From assembly GCA_903851365.1 (NCBI GenBank), contig CAINOB010000062.1, positions 1-64,000 of the forward strand: a stretch of 64,000 nt of DNA, read 5' to 3'. A program made the position numbers and the translations under genes. Below are positions 38,973-48,724 of this stretch, in pieces (position 1 is the first letter of the stretch; each line of letters starts with the position of its first letter). The notes under the pieces are model-generated. The model saw only the letters and a list, made by a program, of their open reading frames with translations, had not been told where the DNA came from and did not search any database. This DNA is from an uncultured Bacteroidota bacterium. GTDB lineage: Bacteria > Bacteroidota > Bacteroidia > Bacteroidales > UBA12481.

Positions 38973-39761
38973 TAGTTCTATTTCCTCAAATGGTCCCTTG
39001 ATAATGCCACGCTTTGATTCCCGGATGAATCTGATAATCAGGTCGCGCTCTCCGTTCCCGGTTAGTTCCGCTTCAATGTGTTCCAGCGCCTGACTGATAT
39101 TATATCCTTTCTGATAAACATAACGGTAGATCTCATGGATCTGGCGGATAAGATCATCAGAAAAACCTCTCCTGCGTAAACCAACAAGATTCAGTCCTTC
39201 AAACTGAACCGGATCGCGACCAGCGGTAACAAATGGTGGAACATCCTTGCCTACTTTCGCTCCGCCCTGAATCATGGTATGCGCACCAATGCGAACAAAT
39301 TGATGAACCAAAACCATTCCGCTGAGTATGGCCCAATCGCCAATTTCAATTTCACCAGCCAAACCAACCGAATTTACCAGAATTACATGATTCCCTAGTC
39401 GGCAATCATGCGCTACATGACTGTAAGCCATCAATAAACAGTCATCGCCAACAATGGTCTTCCCCGATGACTTTGTTCCCTTATTAATAGTGACACATTC
39501 CCGGATTACGGTATTATCACCAATTTCAACCACAGTTTCCTCGCCGTTATATTTCAAGTCCTGGGGAATGGCTGCGATTACAGCACCTGGAAATACCTTG
39601 CAATTTTTTCCGATCCTTGCCCCGTCGAAAATCGTTGCATGGGGTCCAATCCAGGTTCCTTCACCAATCACGACATCCCTGCTGATGACGGCGAAAGCTT
39701 CCACTTCAACATCTGAAGCTATACGTGCTTCAGGGTGAACTGAAGCGAGTGGGTGAATCAT
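38967..39761 (-). CDS. lpxA: UDP-N-acetylglucosamine acyltransferase LpxA
   Basis: 264 aa left-handed beta-helix enzyme, first step of lipid A synthesis. Hexapeptide repeats run through residues about 10-180, with the catalytic His in LMAYSHVAHDCRLGNHVILVN, and the C-terminal helical region (GLRRRGFSDDLIRQIHEIYRYVY) is complete. Last gene of the HD-lpxD-lpxC/fabZ-lpxA operon. Confidence 0.96.
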   Translation of the reverse strand: MIHPLASVHPEARIASDVEVEAFAVISRDVVIGEGTWIGPHATIFDGARIGKNCKVFPGAVIAAIPQDLKYNGEETVVEIGDNTVIRECVTINKGTKSSGKTIVGDDCLLMAYSHVAHDCRLGNHVILVNSVGLAGEIEIGDWAILSGMVLVHQFVRIGAHTMIQGGAKVGKDVPPFVTAGRDPVQFEGLNLVGLRRRGFSDDLIRQIHEIYRYVYQKGYNISQALEHIEAELTGNGERDLIIRFIRESKRGIIKGPFEEIELL

Positions 39762-39772
39762 TTCGTTTATTT

Positions 39773-41176
39773 TTATTTAACTTCTTTATTGCGCACAATC
39801 TGTGCCATCATCTCTCCCTCCGCAACCACAGTGCTTCCAACAAAAGCCTGTGCTCTCATCCTGACAATTCCGCGCCTCACCGGTTCCATTAATTCGCATT
39901 TTAATAAAAGGGTGTCACCAGGCACGACCTTCTTTTTAAACCGAACGTTATCAATTTTCAGAAAATAGGAGCTATATTCTTTCGGATTATCCACTGTCTG
40001 CATAATTAATATACCACCGCACTGGGCCAAAGCTTCCACGATCAGGACGCCTGGCATAACCGGTTCATCCGGAAAGTGGCCCACAAAGAAAGGTTCATTC
40101 ATCGAAACATTCTTCAAACCGAGGATCATAAGATCAGACACCTCGATTATGCGATCCACCAGAAGGAAAGGCGGCCTGTGAGGCAGCAACTCCTTAATGC
40201 GGTTGATATCGTATTTAGGTAGGGCATTCGGATCGTAGCTCGGAACAATATTCCTGGCTTTCTCCTTTTTAATTGCCTGTTTAACCAACTTGGCAAATTC
40301 GACATTGGAAAAATGCCCGGGCCGTGTGGCGATGATCTTCCCTTTCAGAGGGGTGCCGATCAGTCGCAGGTCGCCAATCAGGTCGAGCAGCTTATGCCGC
40401 GCCGGCTCATTACTGTATACCAGCCTGCCAGAACAAAGAATTCCAGCCGTCAGGCTCTGCATGCGAGGTTGACCAATCATATCGGCAACACGGTCGAGCT
40501 CAGTCTGCGGAACCTCCTTCTCAAGAATAACCATCGCATTTTCCAGGCTTCCTCCCTTAATGAGGTTATTTTTCCACAATATCTCAAGTTCCTTGAAAAA
40601 CACGAAAGTTCTCGAAGGAGCAATCTGAGAAACATATTCGGATATGTGGCTTAAACTGGCAAACTGGTTACCCAAAACTTCTGAATTATAATCGATCATT
40701 ACACTGATACTGAATTCATCAGCAGGCAGCGCCATGATCTCAATTCCTCTTGCCTCATCAGTAAATACAATCGGTTCCTTGATCTCAAAAACCTCCCTAT
40801 CCTCTTCCTGACAGGTAATACCAGCAGAGACCAAGGCATCTATATATTCTTTAGCACTACCATCAAGAATTGGCATCTCAGCATTATTGACGGTAATCAG
40901 CACATTATCTATTTGCAATCCGGATAAGGCAGATAAAGCATGTTCGATCATGCCTATACGTGCCCCTTTATCCTCAATGACAGTATTTCGGGCAGTTTCC
41001 ACAACCAGGTCGGCCGATGCTTTAATCATCGGTTGTCCGGGAAGGTCGATTCGTTGAAAAGTTATTCCGGAATTCTCGGCAGCCGGGTAAAAAGTAGCAT
41101 CAATATGACCACCAGTATGCAAACCGGTCCCACTTAAGGTAACGTTTCTTGCGATGGTCTTTTGTTTAGCTGTCAT
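39773..41176 (-). CDS. lpxC/fabZ: Fused LpxC deacetylase / FabZ dehydratase
   Basis: 467 aa bifunctional protein, a fusion typical of Bacteroidota. Residues about 1-300 are the zinc deacetylase of lipid A synthesis, with ligands in MIEHALSALSGLQ and HKLLDLIGDLRLIG. Residues about 320-467 are the 3-hydroxyacyl-ACP dehydratase with LLPHRPPFLLVDRI and the catalytic HFPDEPVMPGVLIVEALAQ. The fusion links lipid A and fatty-acid synthesis, which share the hydroxyacyl-ACP pool. Eleven bases ahead of lpxA. Confidence 0.97.
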   Translation of the reverse strand: MTAKQKTIARNVTLSGTGLHTGGHIDATFYPAAENSGITFQRIDLPGQPMIKASADLVVETARNTVIEDKGARIGMIEHALSALSGLQIDNVLITVNNAEMPILDGSAKEYIDALVSAGITCQEEDREVFEIKEPIVFTDEARGIEIMALPADEFSISVMIDYNSEVLGNQFASLSHISEYVSQIAPSRTFVFFKELEILWKNNLIKGGSLENAMVILEKEVPQTELDRVADMIGQPRMQSLTAGILCSGRLVYSNEPARHKLLDLIGDLRLIGTPLKGKIIATRPGHFSNVEFAKLVKQAIKKEKARNIVPSYDPNALPKYDINRIKELLPHRPPFLLVDRIIEVSDLMILGLKNVSMNEPFFVGHFPDEPVMPGVLIVEALAQCGGILIMQTVDNPKEYSSYFLKIDNVRFKKKVVPGDTLLLKCELMEPVRRGIVRMRAQAFVGSTVVAEGEMMAQIVRNKEVK

Positions 41177-41199
41177 GAATTATTCCCATTAATCGGGTG

Positions 41200-41230
41200 C
41201 AAAAGTAGGACTTTGATTGTAACAACAAAA
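41200..41230 (-). promoter_or_regulatory. Internal promoter ahead of lpxC/fabZ
   Basis: On the reverse strand, TTTTG (41226-41230), an 18-base spacer and TACTTTTG (41200-41207) form a good -33/-7 pair. It lies in the 63-base gap after lpxD, so lpxC/fabZ and lpxA may have extra transcription beside the operon promoter. Confidence 0.55.
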
Positions 41231-41239
41231 CAATCAGGC

Positions 41240-42274
41240 CTATTCTTTGACTATTACATGACTTGCCTGTTCAATCTTGCGTATTCTTTCCACCAATTCC
41301 GGTAACTTTTTGAAATACACATAGGAACGTTGGTATGGAATCACTTCATAAGCAGGACTTCCCTGAATAGCGGTTCCTTCTATTCTCACGGATTGCGCTA
41401 CACCGCTTTGTGCGGCGATTTTAGTGCCATCTGCAATATTAATGTGGCCGATGATCCCAACTTGTCCGCCTATCATGCAATTTTTCCCAATCCTGGTGGA
41501 TCCTGATACTCCCGACTGGGCCGCTATCACAGTATTTTCTCCGATTTCGACATTATGGCCGATCTGTATCAGGTTATCGAGTTTAACGCCTTTTCTTATA
41601 ATCGTTGATCCAATCGTAGCCCGGTCGATGGTTGTGTTCGTCCCGATTTCAACGTAATCCTCAATGACTACATTCCCGATCTGGGGAACTTTTGTGAAAT
41701 TGCTGCCGGTTACCGGTGCAAATCCAAAGCCATCCCCTCCTATTACCACACCACTGTGGATCAGGCAATGTGCCCCGATCACAGAATTGTTATGTATCCT
41801 GGCGCCGGAATAGATCCAGGTGTCATCACCAATAACAACATCTTCACTGATATACACCTGAGGGAAGATCTTGACATTATTACCGATTTTCGCGCCTTTA
41901 CTTACATAGGAGAATGCCCCGACATAAACTTCTTCGCCAAGTGTGGCATTTTCATGGACGAAAGCCATAGGCTCCACGCCCGACCTGTTGGGCCGTTTTT
42001 CAAGCATTACCAGAAGCTTTGCGAGTGAACGGTAAGGATCTTCCACCTTTATGAGGGTGCAGGAAACTGACTGTGCCGGCACAAATTCATTTTGCACCAG
42101 AACCACCGATGACTTGGTTTCATAAATGTGGTGCTGGTATTTCATGTTTGATAGAAAACTGAGAGTTCCAGGCCGGCCTTCTTCAATCCTTGAGACATCA
42201 TTAACCTGAACTTCAGGGTCGCCCTCAACCTGACCGCCCAGGAATCCGGCAATTTGTTTTGCGGTAAATATCAT
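41240..42274 (-). CDS. lpxD: UDP-3-O-acylglucosamine N-acyltransferase LpxD
   Basis: 344 aa; third step of lipid A synthesis. The N-terminal uridine-binding domain (about 1-100) is followed by hexapeptide repeats (110-300), with the conserved catalytic region [25 protein letters not shown]. The C-terminal helix [17 protein letters not shown] is complete. 27 bases after the HD-domain gene. Confidence 0.96.
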   Translation of the reverse strand: MIFTAKQIAGFLGGQVEGDPEVQVNDVSRIEEGRPGTLSFLSNMKYQHHIYETKSSVVLVQNEFVPAQSVSCTLIKVEDPYRSLAKLLVMLEKRPNRSGVEPMAFVHENATLGEEVYVGAFSYVSKGAKIGNNVKIFPQVYISEDVVIGDDTWIYSGARIHNNSVIGAHCLIHSGVVIGGDGFGFAPVTGSNFTKVPQIGNVVIEDYVEIGTNTTIDRATIGSTIIRKGVKLDNLIQIGHNVEIGENTVIAAQSGVSGSTRIGKNCMIGGQVGIIGHINIADGTKIAAQSGVAQSVRIEGTAIQGSPAYEVIPYQRSYVYFKKLPELVERIRKIEQASHVIVKE

Positions 42275-42301
42275 AGGTTTAAAATAATCGTGTATAACGG
42301 A

Positions 42302-43582
42302 TCAATTCTCCTCCTTAGTATACGGGGAGCCGAATAACCATTTGGGATAGCAAAGAAAATATTTGTTATCCGCCCGGTTCAGGAGAGGCACATTTATTAT
42401 ATCACTGGCCTCAGACAGCGGAATCAGCTGACCGTTGTTACCAAAAAACAGTATCTGGTCATCATTCTCCGCATAGGTATTATTAGATATCACATCAGAG
42501 AAAATCAGGTATTCAGCCTCATGCGCGGTAAAACCATGCTCCCTGATTGCGACATTCCGGAGATCCTCAATTTCATTTTCATCCCAGGGTGTTTTACGTA
42601 TGCGTATCCCCGGAAGCCTGCGATTGAGGAGACCTTCAGAAAGCAATGAAAGTATTCGGTCAGGATGATCGGCCCAAACTTTTATGGATGCGAAGATATC
42701 CGCATCGTCGAGCTTGGAAAATTCACTGATTAACCAGTCGGGATCATCCATAGGCCTGTCGCTGAGGGGTCCCGGATAGAGGAAGGTATGCAGTGCCGGA
42801 GTTGCAAAAACATGGGTTCCGTTATAAGCCAGTTCCCTGGCACGGCGTAATGCTTTTACCAACAGTTGTTCAGCAGCAATAACTGTTTTATGCAGATAGA
42901 CCTGCCAGTACATCAGCCTGCGTGAAATCAGGAATTTTTCAATGGAATAGATCCCTTTTTTCTCCACAACCAATTGATCATTAACCACTCTCAGCATCTT
43001 GATTATCCTTTCAGCTCCGACGGCTCCCTCGGTTACACCTGTAAAAAAGCTATCCCGGTTCAGGTAATCCAGCCGGTCCATGTCGAGCTGGCTCGAGACC
43101 AGCTGATGAAGAAAGGACCTTGAATAATTATCATTGAAAATCCGGATCGAGAGATCGAGCGCACCACCAGTCAGGCGGTTCATCTGTTCCATAAAAAGGC
43201 CGGAAAGCTTTTCATGATCCACCGATTCCACGATGCTGTGTTCCAAAGCATGTGAAAACGGGCCATGTCCTATATCGTGCAGGAGTATGGCTGATATTGC
43301 GGCATCCCGTTCTTCCTCCGTTACCGTATAACCTTTTCGGGAAATCACTTCCAAAGCACTGTTCATCAGGTGCGCAGCGCCCAGGGCATGCTGAAATCGT
43401 GTGTGGTTGGCTGCCGGATAGACATAAAAAGTTAAGCCCAGCTGACGTATCCTCCTTAAACGCTGAAACCAAGGATGATCGATCAAATCATAAATCACTG
43501 GCGATGGAAAATTAATAAAGCCGTACAGCGGATCATTAATAATCTTGATTTTATTGGAAGCTGTGCGGAATTCTTCGTCCAT
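42302..43582 (-). CDS. HD-domain phosphohydrolase (dNTPase-like)
   Basis: 426 aa. Metal-binding motifs: HTRFQHALGAAHL, then ILLHDIGHGPFSHALEH with the HD dyad, and later SSQLDMDRLDYLNRDS. This pattern matches the SAMHD1/YdhJ-like dGTP triphosphohydrolase-related family; the substrate here is unproven. First gene of the lpxD-lpxC/fabZ-lpxA operon, an arrangement common in the phylum. A reverse-strand GATCTTTG (43604-43611) near its start is a one-mismatch -7 element. Confidence 0.88.
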   Translation of the reverse strand: MDEEFRTASNKIKIINDPLYGFINFPSPVIYDLIDHPWFQRLRRIRQLGLTFYVYPAANHTRFQHALGAAHLMNSALEVISRKGYTVTEEERDAAISAILLHDIGHGPFSHALEHSIVESVDHEKLSGLFMEQMNRLTGGALDLSIRIFNDNYSRSFLHQLVSSQLDMDRLDYLNRDSFFTGVTEGAVGAERIIKMLRVVNDQLVVEKKGIYSIEKFLISRRLMYWQVYLHKTVIAAEQLLVKALRRARELAYNGTHVFATPALHTFLYPGPLSDRPMDDPDWLISEFSKLDDADIFASIKVWADHPDRILSLLSEGLLNRRLPGIRIRKTPWDENEIEDLRNVAIREHGFTAHEAEYLIFSDVISNNTYAENDDQILFFGNNGQLIPLSEASDIINVPLLNRADNKYFLCYPKWLFGSPYTKEEN

Positions 43583-43650
43583 CAGGTCAAACGTATTGAT
43601 TTACAAAGATCAAAATTTTACTGATAATGAAGACGTTTACCCGTCACGAA

Positions 43651-43681
43651 TTGGAGTTTTGGAATTAATTATCTATTTTTG
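43651..43681 (+). promoter_or_regulatory. rimP-nusA-infB promoter
   Basis: TTGG (43651-43654), a 19-base spacer and TATTTTTG (43674-43681, exact TAnnTTTG) form a good Bacteroidota promoter. Transcription would start around 43686-43690, leaving a leader of roughly 55 bases that contains the hairpin at 43706-43725. Confidence 0.6.
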
Positions 43682-43705
43682 CGCTCGATTGTGGGATTTC
43701 TGGCA

Positions 43706-43735
43706 TAGGGGACACGGGTCCCCTATTTTTTAATT
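43706..43735 (+). terminator. Terminator-like attenuator in the rimP leader
   Basis: TAGGGGAC (43706-43713) pairs perfectly with GTCCCCTA (43718-43725) across a 4-base loop, followed by TTTTTTAATTTT. It lies between the predicted transcription start and the rimP start codon (43744), so it would stop the operon's own transcripts early unless read through. Because NusA acts at such hairpins, feedback control of nusA by attenuation is plausible. It can hardly serve an upstream gene, since the neighbour is divergent. Confidence 0.65.
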
Positions 43736-43743
43736 TTGTAGTT

Positions 43744-44217
43744 TTGATAGACAGGAAACAGATAGAGATTATTGCTAATGAGGCACTTAAGGAAACTGAA
43801 GTGTTTCTGGTGGATGTTCTGGTAAGCCGGGGTAATGTAATCCAGGTTTTTATCGATCATAATAAGGGCGTGAGCCTTGATGATTGTGCCGGATTACATC
43901 GGGCGATAGAGGAACATCTCGACCGTGAAAAGGAGGACTTTGAGCTTCAGGTATCATCACCTGGCCTGGGTCAGCCGATCAGGGTTTTTCCTCAATACAT
44001 TAAGGAAACCGGTCAGAAGCTGGAGATTGTTTTTCAGGATGGCGATATTCTCAAGGGCACCTTAATCGAAGCAAAGCCTGCCGTGGAAGGCAAAGAGGCT
44101 GAACTGATTATCCGTCAAATTGGTACAAAAAGAAAACCGGCGCCGGAAGAGCCAATCACCCTGGAATTAAGCCGCATTAAATCGGCACGTGTTGTAATAG
44201 ATTTTAAACTGGTGTAA
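43744..44217 (+). CDS. rimP: Ribosome maturation factor RimP
   Basis: 157 aa; helps assemble the 30S subunit. The core VFLVDVLVSRGNVIQVFIDHNKGVSLDDCAGLHRAIEEHLDREKEDFELQVSSPGL is typical. The start is TTG, and no ATG or GTG lies closer to the conserved N-terminus (MIDRKQIEIIANEAL). A U-rich stretch and hairpin immediately precede it. First gene of rimP-nusA-infB. Confidence 0.95.
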   Translation: MIDRKQIEIIANEALKETEVFLVDVLVSRGNVIQVFIDHNKGVSLDDCAGLHRAIEEHLDREKEDFELQVSSPGLGQPIRVFPQYIKETGQKLEIVFQDGDILKGTLIEAKPAVEGKEAELIIRQIGTKRKPAPEEPITLELSRIKSARVVIDFKLV

Positions 44218-44228
44218 ATAGTTAGGCC

Positions 44229-45464
44229 ATGGAAAGTATAAACCTCATTGATACGTTCTCGGAATTCAGGGAACTAAAGAGCATCGACAGGACGACCATG
44301 ATGAGTGTTCTGGAGGATGTTTTCCGCAGTATTCTGATCAAAAGATTCGGAAGTGATGAGAATTTTGATGTCATCATCAACGTTGACAAAGGAGACTTTG
44401 AGATCTGGAGAAATCGTGTTGTGGTGGCAGATGGTGAAATCACTGAACCTAACCTGCAGATCACTCTTACCGAAGCCAAAAAGATCGATGAAGATTATGA
44501 AGTCGGCGAAGATGTAACTGACGAAGTTAAATTGGAAGATTTTGGCCGCAGGGCAATTCTATCGCTTCGCCAGAATCTTACTTCCCGTATACTTGAACTG
44601 GAAAAGGACCATGTTTACAGCAAATACAAAGATAAAATCGGTGACATCATCACCGGCGAGGTTTATCAGGTTTGGAACCGTGAAATCCTGATCCTCGACG
44701 ATGAAGGCAATGAATTGATCCTGCCGAAATCAGAACAGATCCCTTCGGATTTTTTCCGCAAAGGCGATTCACTTCGTGCTGTTGTGGTAAAAGTTGATAT
44801 GCGCAATAATAGCCCGGTAATTATTTTATCAAGAACTACCCCGATATTCCTGCAGCGTTTATTTGAGCTTGAAGTCCCTGAAATTTTTGACGGACTGATC
44901 ACGATTAAAAAAATTGTCAGGATTCCAGGTGAACGTGCTAAAGTTGCCGTTGAATCTTATGATGAAAGAATTGATCCGGTAGGTGCATGTGTGGGAATGA
45001 AAGGTTCCAGAATACATGGTATCGTCAGGGAACTGCGTAATGAGAACATCGATGTAATCAATTATACCGCAAATATCCAGCTGTTTATCCAGCGTTCGCT
45101 GAGTCCTGCAAAAATCAGCTCCATAAAGCTGAACGAAGAGGACCACCGCGCCGAGGTTTTCCTGAAACCCGAAGAAGTTTCTCTGGCCATCGGGAAAGGC
45201 GGTTTGAACATTAAGCTGGCCAGTATGCTGACCGACTATGAAATTGATGTTTTCAGAGATGTGGCTGGTGCTGAAGAAGATATTGACCTGGATGAATTTG
45301 CAGATGAAATTGAAAGCTGGATCCTTGACGAATTGAAATCAGTAGGATGCGATACTGCCCGCAGCGTATTGGATTTATCAGTACAGGAACTGGTTAAACG
45401 CACCGATTTAGAAGAAGAAACGGTTAAGGAGGTTATGAAAATCCTCCGCTCAGAATTTGAATAA
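44229..45464 (+). CDS. nusA: Transcription termination/antitermination factor NusA
   Basis: 411 aa, the usual Bacteroidota length without the second C-terminal acidic repeat of E. coli. N-terminal RNA-polymerase-binding domain (1-130), an S1 domain (about 135-200, GDIITGEVYQVWNREILIL) and two KH domains (CVGMKGSRIHGIVREL and AIGKGGLNIKLASML). A helical C-terminus with LSVQELVKRTDL follows. 11 bases after rimP. Confidence 0.97.
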   Translation: MESINLIDTFSEFRELKSIDRTTMMSVLEDVFRSILIKRFGSDENFDVIINVDKGDFEIWRNRVVVADGEITEPNLQITLTEAKKIDEDYEVGEDVTDEVKLEDFGRRAILSLRQNLTSRILELEKDHVYSKYKDKIGDIITGEVYQVWNREILILDDEGNELILPKSEQIPSDFFRKGDSLRAVVVKVDMRNNSPVIILSRTTPIFLQRLFELEVPEIFDGLITIKKIVRIPGERAKVAVESYDERIDPVGACVGMKGSRIHGIVRELRNENIDVINYTANIQLFIQRSLSPAKISSIKLNEEDHRAEVFLKPEEVSLAIGKGGLNIKLASMLTDYEIDVFRDVAGAEEDIDLDEFADEIESWILDELKSVGCDTARSVLDLSVQELVKRTDLEEETVKEVMKILRSEFE

Positions 45465-45469
45465 AATAT

Positions 45470-48400
45470 ATGTCAGAGGTAAAACGATTAAGCAGGGTTG
45501 CGAAAGAATGTAACGTTGGGATTCAGACCATCGTGGATTTCCTTCATAAAAAAGGATTCCCGATAGAGAATAATCCCAATGCCAAAATTCCGCCAGAGGC
45601 TCTGGTCCTGGTCATGAAGGAATATCAGAGTGACCTGGCAGCCAAACGTGAAGCGGTGCAATTCAAGGAGGAGCACAAGTTCGAATCCCGGACCACCATT
45701 TCCATCGAGGATTCTCCAGCCCCGCCGGTCGAAGAAGAGGTCGAGCAGGATGAAGTACTTCTGATTCAGGATAATCGCGGATCATCAAAATTCGACCTTG
45801 ACCAGGACGATTCAAAGCATGAGAAGCGCGAAAAGAAAGAGGAGCATGAAATTACCGCTGTCCCGATCGACAAGCCGGTAGGACCGAAAATCGTCGGCAA
45901 GGTTGACCTCGAAAAACCAAAACCGAAAGTCAAACCAAAACCTGAACCTCTGCCTGAGCCGATTCCGGAACCGGTAATCGAAATTGTCGCAGAAGTTGTA
46001 CCAGAAGCTCCCCCAGTTGTTGAAGTTGAACCGGAACCTGAGCATAAGCCAAAACATAAGCACGAACCTGTTCATGAGCCTGCGGCCGTTGAAGAAGTTG
46101 TTGCTCCTGCTATCCCGTTAGTAAAGCCGGAAGCACCTGTTGCACCAATCCCTGAGGCCCCGGTTGTCGAGAAAATTCCTGAACCGGTTGCAGAGGCTCC
46201 AGTTGCTGAACCCGCAGCCAGAATTACAGAAGAAGCCGAGATTCATCATACTACCCTCGCCAAAGATTTACTCGTTGATTTTAAAGTAGTTGGCCGGATC
46301 GATATAGATTCTCTGAATCAGAAAACCAGGCCTTCAAAAAAATACATCAAGGAAAAACCACAGCCCCGTCCGGTAGAAAAACCAAAAGAGGTTATCGCCG
46401 AGCAGGCTCCAGCGGTTAAGCAGGATCAAAAACCTGTTCAGCAGGTTGAAGTCACAAAACGCGAACGTACTGAAGCACCGATTCACCGAATCGTTGTTAA
46501 GAAAGCCGCGGGACCAACCATCGTCGGAAAAATTAATCTCGGACCGGAAAACGACCGCCACAGAGAAAAGGTGGAAGTGATCCTCGACAGCGATGATCCG
46601 CTGAAAAAGAAAAAGAGAAAGCGTATCCGTAAGGACCGCGTTACGGTTGTCGGACCTACTGCCGACCGCGAATTGACCAAGGTGATTAAGAAGCCTACCA
46701 AGGTTAAAAAGAAAATCGGCAAAGTAGAGATCTCCGAAGAAGATGTTCAACGTCAGATCAAAGACACCCTGTCGAAAATTACCCCAAAAGGCAAATCGAA
46801 AGGATCAAAATATCGTAAGTCAAAACGCGAATTAAATCGTCAGTCACTGCTTGATGATGCTGATCGCGCCGAACTCGAAAGCCACATAATCAAGGTTACC
46901 GAATTTGTGACTGCCAATGAATTGGCCAGTCTGATGAATGTTCAGGTGAATGAAGTCATTTCCACCTGCATGAGCCTCGGACTTTTTGTATCGATAAACC
47001 AGCGGCTGGATGCTGAAACCATCTCCGTTGTTGCGGATGAATTCGGTTTTGAAGTTGAATTTATCAGCGTTGAAGTTCAGGAAGCCATTGAGCAGGAAAC
47101 TGATCATGAAGCCGATCTGAAACCCCGTCCTCCGGTAGTTACCGTGATGGGTCACGTTGATCATGGTAAGACTTCCCTCCTCGATTACATCAGGAAAACA
47201 AATATTATCGCCGGTGAAGCTGGCGGTATCACTCAGCATATCGGAGCCTACAAGGTTGTTCTGGATAATGGAAAAACCATTACGTTCCTCGATACTCCGG
47301 GTCACGAGGCATTTACTGCCATGCGTGCCCGTGGTGCTCAGGGCGCTGATATGGCTATCATTGTGATTGCTGCCGACGATGCCGTCATGCCTCAAACCAT
47401 TGAAGCTATCAACCACGCAGCAGCAGCAGGTGTTCCAATGGTTTTTGCCATCAACAAAATTGACCGTGAAGGGGCAAATCCTGAAAAAATCAAGGAACAG
47501 CTGGCAGGAATGAATTACCTGGTCGAAGACTGGGGAGGCAAATACCAATCACAGGAAATATCCGCTAAAAAAGGGATGGGTATTGCCGAGCTGCTTGAAA
47601 AAGTACTACTCGAATCAGAAATGCTTGAACTTAAAGCCAATCCTGAGAAAAAAGCGCTGGGTATCGTTATCGAATCGGCCCTTGATAAAGGTCGCGGTTT
47701 CGTAAATACTATCCTGGTACAGGGTGGAACTTTAAAAATTGGAGATATTGTTCTAGCCGGAAGCTATTTTGGGAAAGTTAAGGCCATGTTCAACGAGCGT
47801 GGCGGAAACATCATTACGGCTTCGCCATCGGAACCAGTTATGGTTCTTGGTCTGAACGGGGCCCCGCAGGCCGGCGACAAATTCCATGTCATTGAATCTG
47901 AACGCGAAGCCCGCGAAATTGCGACCAAAAGGGAGCAATTGCAGCGTGAGCAGGAATTACGTACCCGTAAACATATTACTCTTGACGAAATCGGCAGACG
48001 AATTGCTATCGGCAACTTCCAGGAACTTAATATCATTGTTAAAGGTGATGTCGACGGTTCCATTGAAGCTTTGTCGGATTCGCTGATTAAACTTTCGACC
48101 GAAGAAATTCAGGTCAATATCATCCATAAGGCAGTCGGACAGATTTCGGAGAGCGATATTCTGCTGGCTACCGCATCAAACGCCATCGTAATCGGATTCC
48201 AGGTCCGTCCTTCGTTAAATGCCCGCAAACTGGCTGAAAAAGAAGGAATCGAGATCCGGTTGTACTCCATCATTTACGATGCCATCAATGAGCTCCGCGC
48301 AGCTATGGAAGGTATGCTCAGTCCCGAAATCAAGGAAGAAATCACCGGAACACTCGAAGTTCTTGAAGCCTTTAAAATTACAAAGGTTGGAACCATCGCA

Positions 48401-48631
48401 GGTTGTATTGTCCGCGACGGAAAGATTTACAGGACTTCGAAAGTCCGCATAGTCCGCGATGGTATTGTGGTCTACGACGGATTGCTCGGCTCGCTGAAAC
48501 GTTTCAAGGACGATGCCAAAGAAGTGGTTTCCGGATTGGAATGCGGTTTAAATATCGATAAGTACAACGATATCCAGGCTGGCGACATGATTGAGGCCTA
48601 TACGAGCAGGGAGGTTAAGAAAACCCTCTAG
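45470..48631 (+). CDS. infB: Translation initiation factor IF-2
   Basis: 1053 aa. The N-terminal IF2N helix-turn (RLSRVAKECNVGIQTIVDFLHKKGFP) is followed by a long Pro/Glu/Lys/Val-rich low-complexity linker (about 90-450). The GTPase domain follows, with VMGHVDHGKTSLLDYI (about residue 557), FLDTPGHEAFTAMRARGAQ and FAINKIDREGANPEKI, then domains II-IV. It places initiator tRNA on the ribosome. Five bases after nusA. Confidence 0.98.
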   Translation: MSEVKRLSRVAKECNVGIQTIVDFLHKKGFPIENNPNAKIPPEALVLVMKEYQSDLAAKREAVQFKEEHKFESRTTISIEDSPAPPVEEEVEQDEVLLIQDNRGSSKFDLDQDDSKHEKREKKEEHEITAVPIDKPVGPKIVGKVDLEKPKPKVKPKPEPLPEPIPEPVIEIVAEVVPEAPPVVEVEPEPEHKPKHKHEPVHEPAAVEEVVAPAIPLVKPEAPVAPIPEAPVVEKIPEPVAEAPVAEPAARITEEAEIHHTTLAKDLLVDFKVVGRIDIDSLNQKTRPSKKYIKEKPQPRPVEKPKEVIAEQAPAVKQDQKPVQQVEVTKRERTEAPIHRIVVKKAAGPTIVGKINLGPENDRHREKVEVILDSDDPLKKKKRKRIRKDRVTVVGPTADRELTKVIKKPTKVKKKIGKVEISEEDVQRQIKDTLSKITPKGKSKGSKYRKSKRELNRQSLLDDADRAELESHIIKVTEFVTANELASLMNVQVNEVISTCMSLGLFVSINQRLDAETISVVADEFGFEVEFISVEVQEAIEQETDHEADLKPRPPVVTVMGHVDHGKTSLLDYIRKTNIIAGEAGGITQHIGAYKVVLDNGKTITFLDTPGHEAFTAMRARGAQGADMAIIVIAADDAVMPQTIEAINHAAAAGVPMVFAINKIDREGANPEKIKEQLAGMNYLVEDWGGKYQSQEISAKKGMGIAELLEKVLLESEMLELKANPEKKALGIVIESALDKGRGFVNTILVQGGTLKIGDIVLAGSYFGKVKAMFNERGGNIITASPSEPVMVLGLNGAPQAGDKFHVIESEREAREIATKREQLQREQELRTRKHITLDEIGRRIAIGNFQELNIIVKGDVDGSIEALSDSLIKLSTEEIQVNIIHKAVGQISESDILLATASNAIVIGFQVRPSLNARKLAEKEGIEIRLYSIIYDAINELRAAMEGMLSPEIKEEITGTLEVLEAFKITKVGTIAGCIVRDGKIYRTSKVRIVRDGIVVYDGLLGSLKRFKDDAKEVVSGLECGLNIDKYNDIQAGDMIEAYTSREVKKTL

Positions 48632-48640
48632 GATTTTCTT

Positions 48641-48671
48641 AAGGCAGAGGGCAAGAGGGCAGAAAGGCATA
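48641..48671. repeat. TGCCCTC low-complexity repeat behind infB
   Basis: AGGGCAAGAGGGCAGAAAG (48648-48666) is, apart from one base, the reverse complement of CTTTCTGCCCTCCTGCCCT at 140-158, which encodes the signal peptide core of the first gene in the window. It follows the infB stop by 9 bases and codes for nothing. Confidence 0.65.
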
Positions 48672-48724
48672 AGCAAAGGTTTAAAGCTTAAGAATCAAGC
48701 AATAAGGAGCTTATCAATAACCTT

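Noticed and set aside
45488-48063. Several open frames antisense to infB
   Set aside because: They are long only because infB has a biased codon use and low-complexity linker; their proteins look like reversed Lys/Glu/Pro-rich sequence with no domain.
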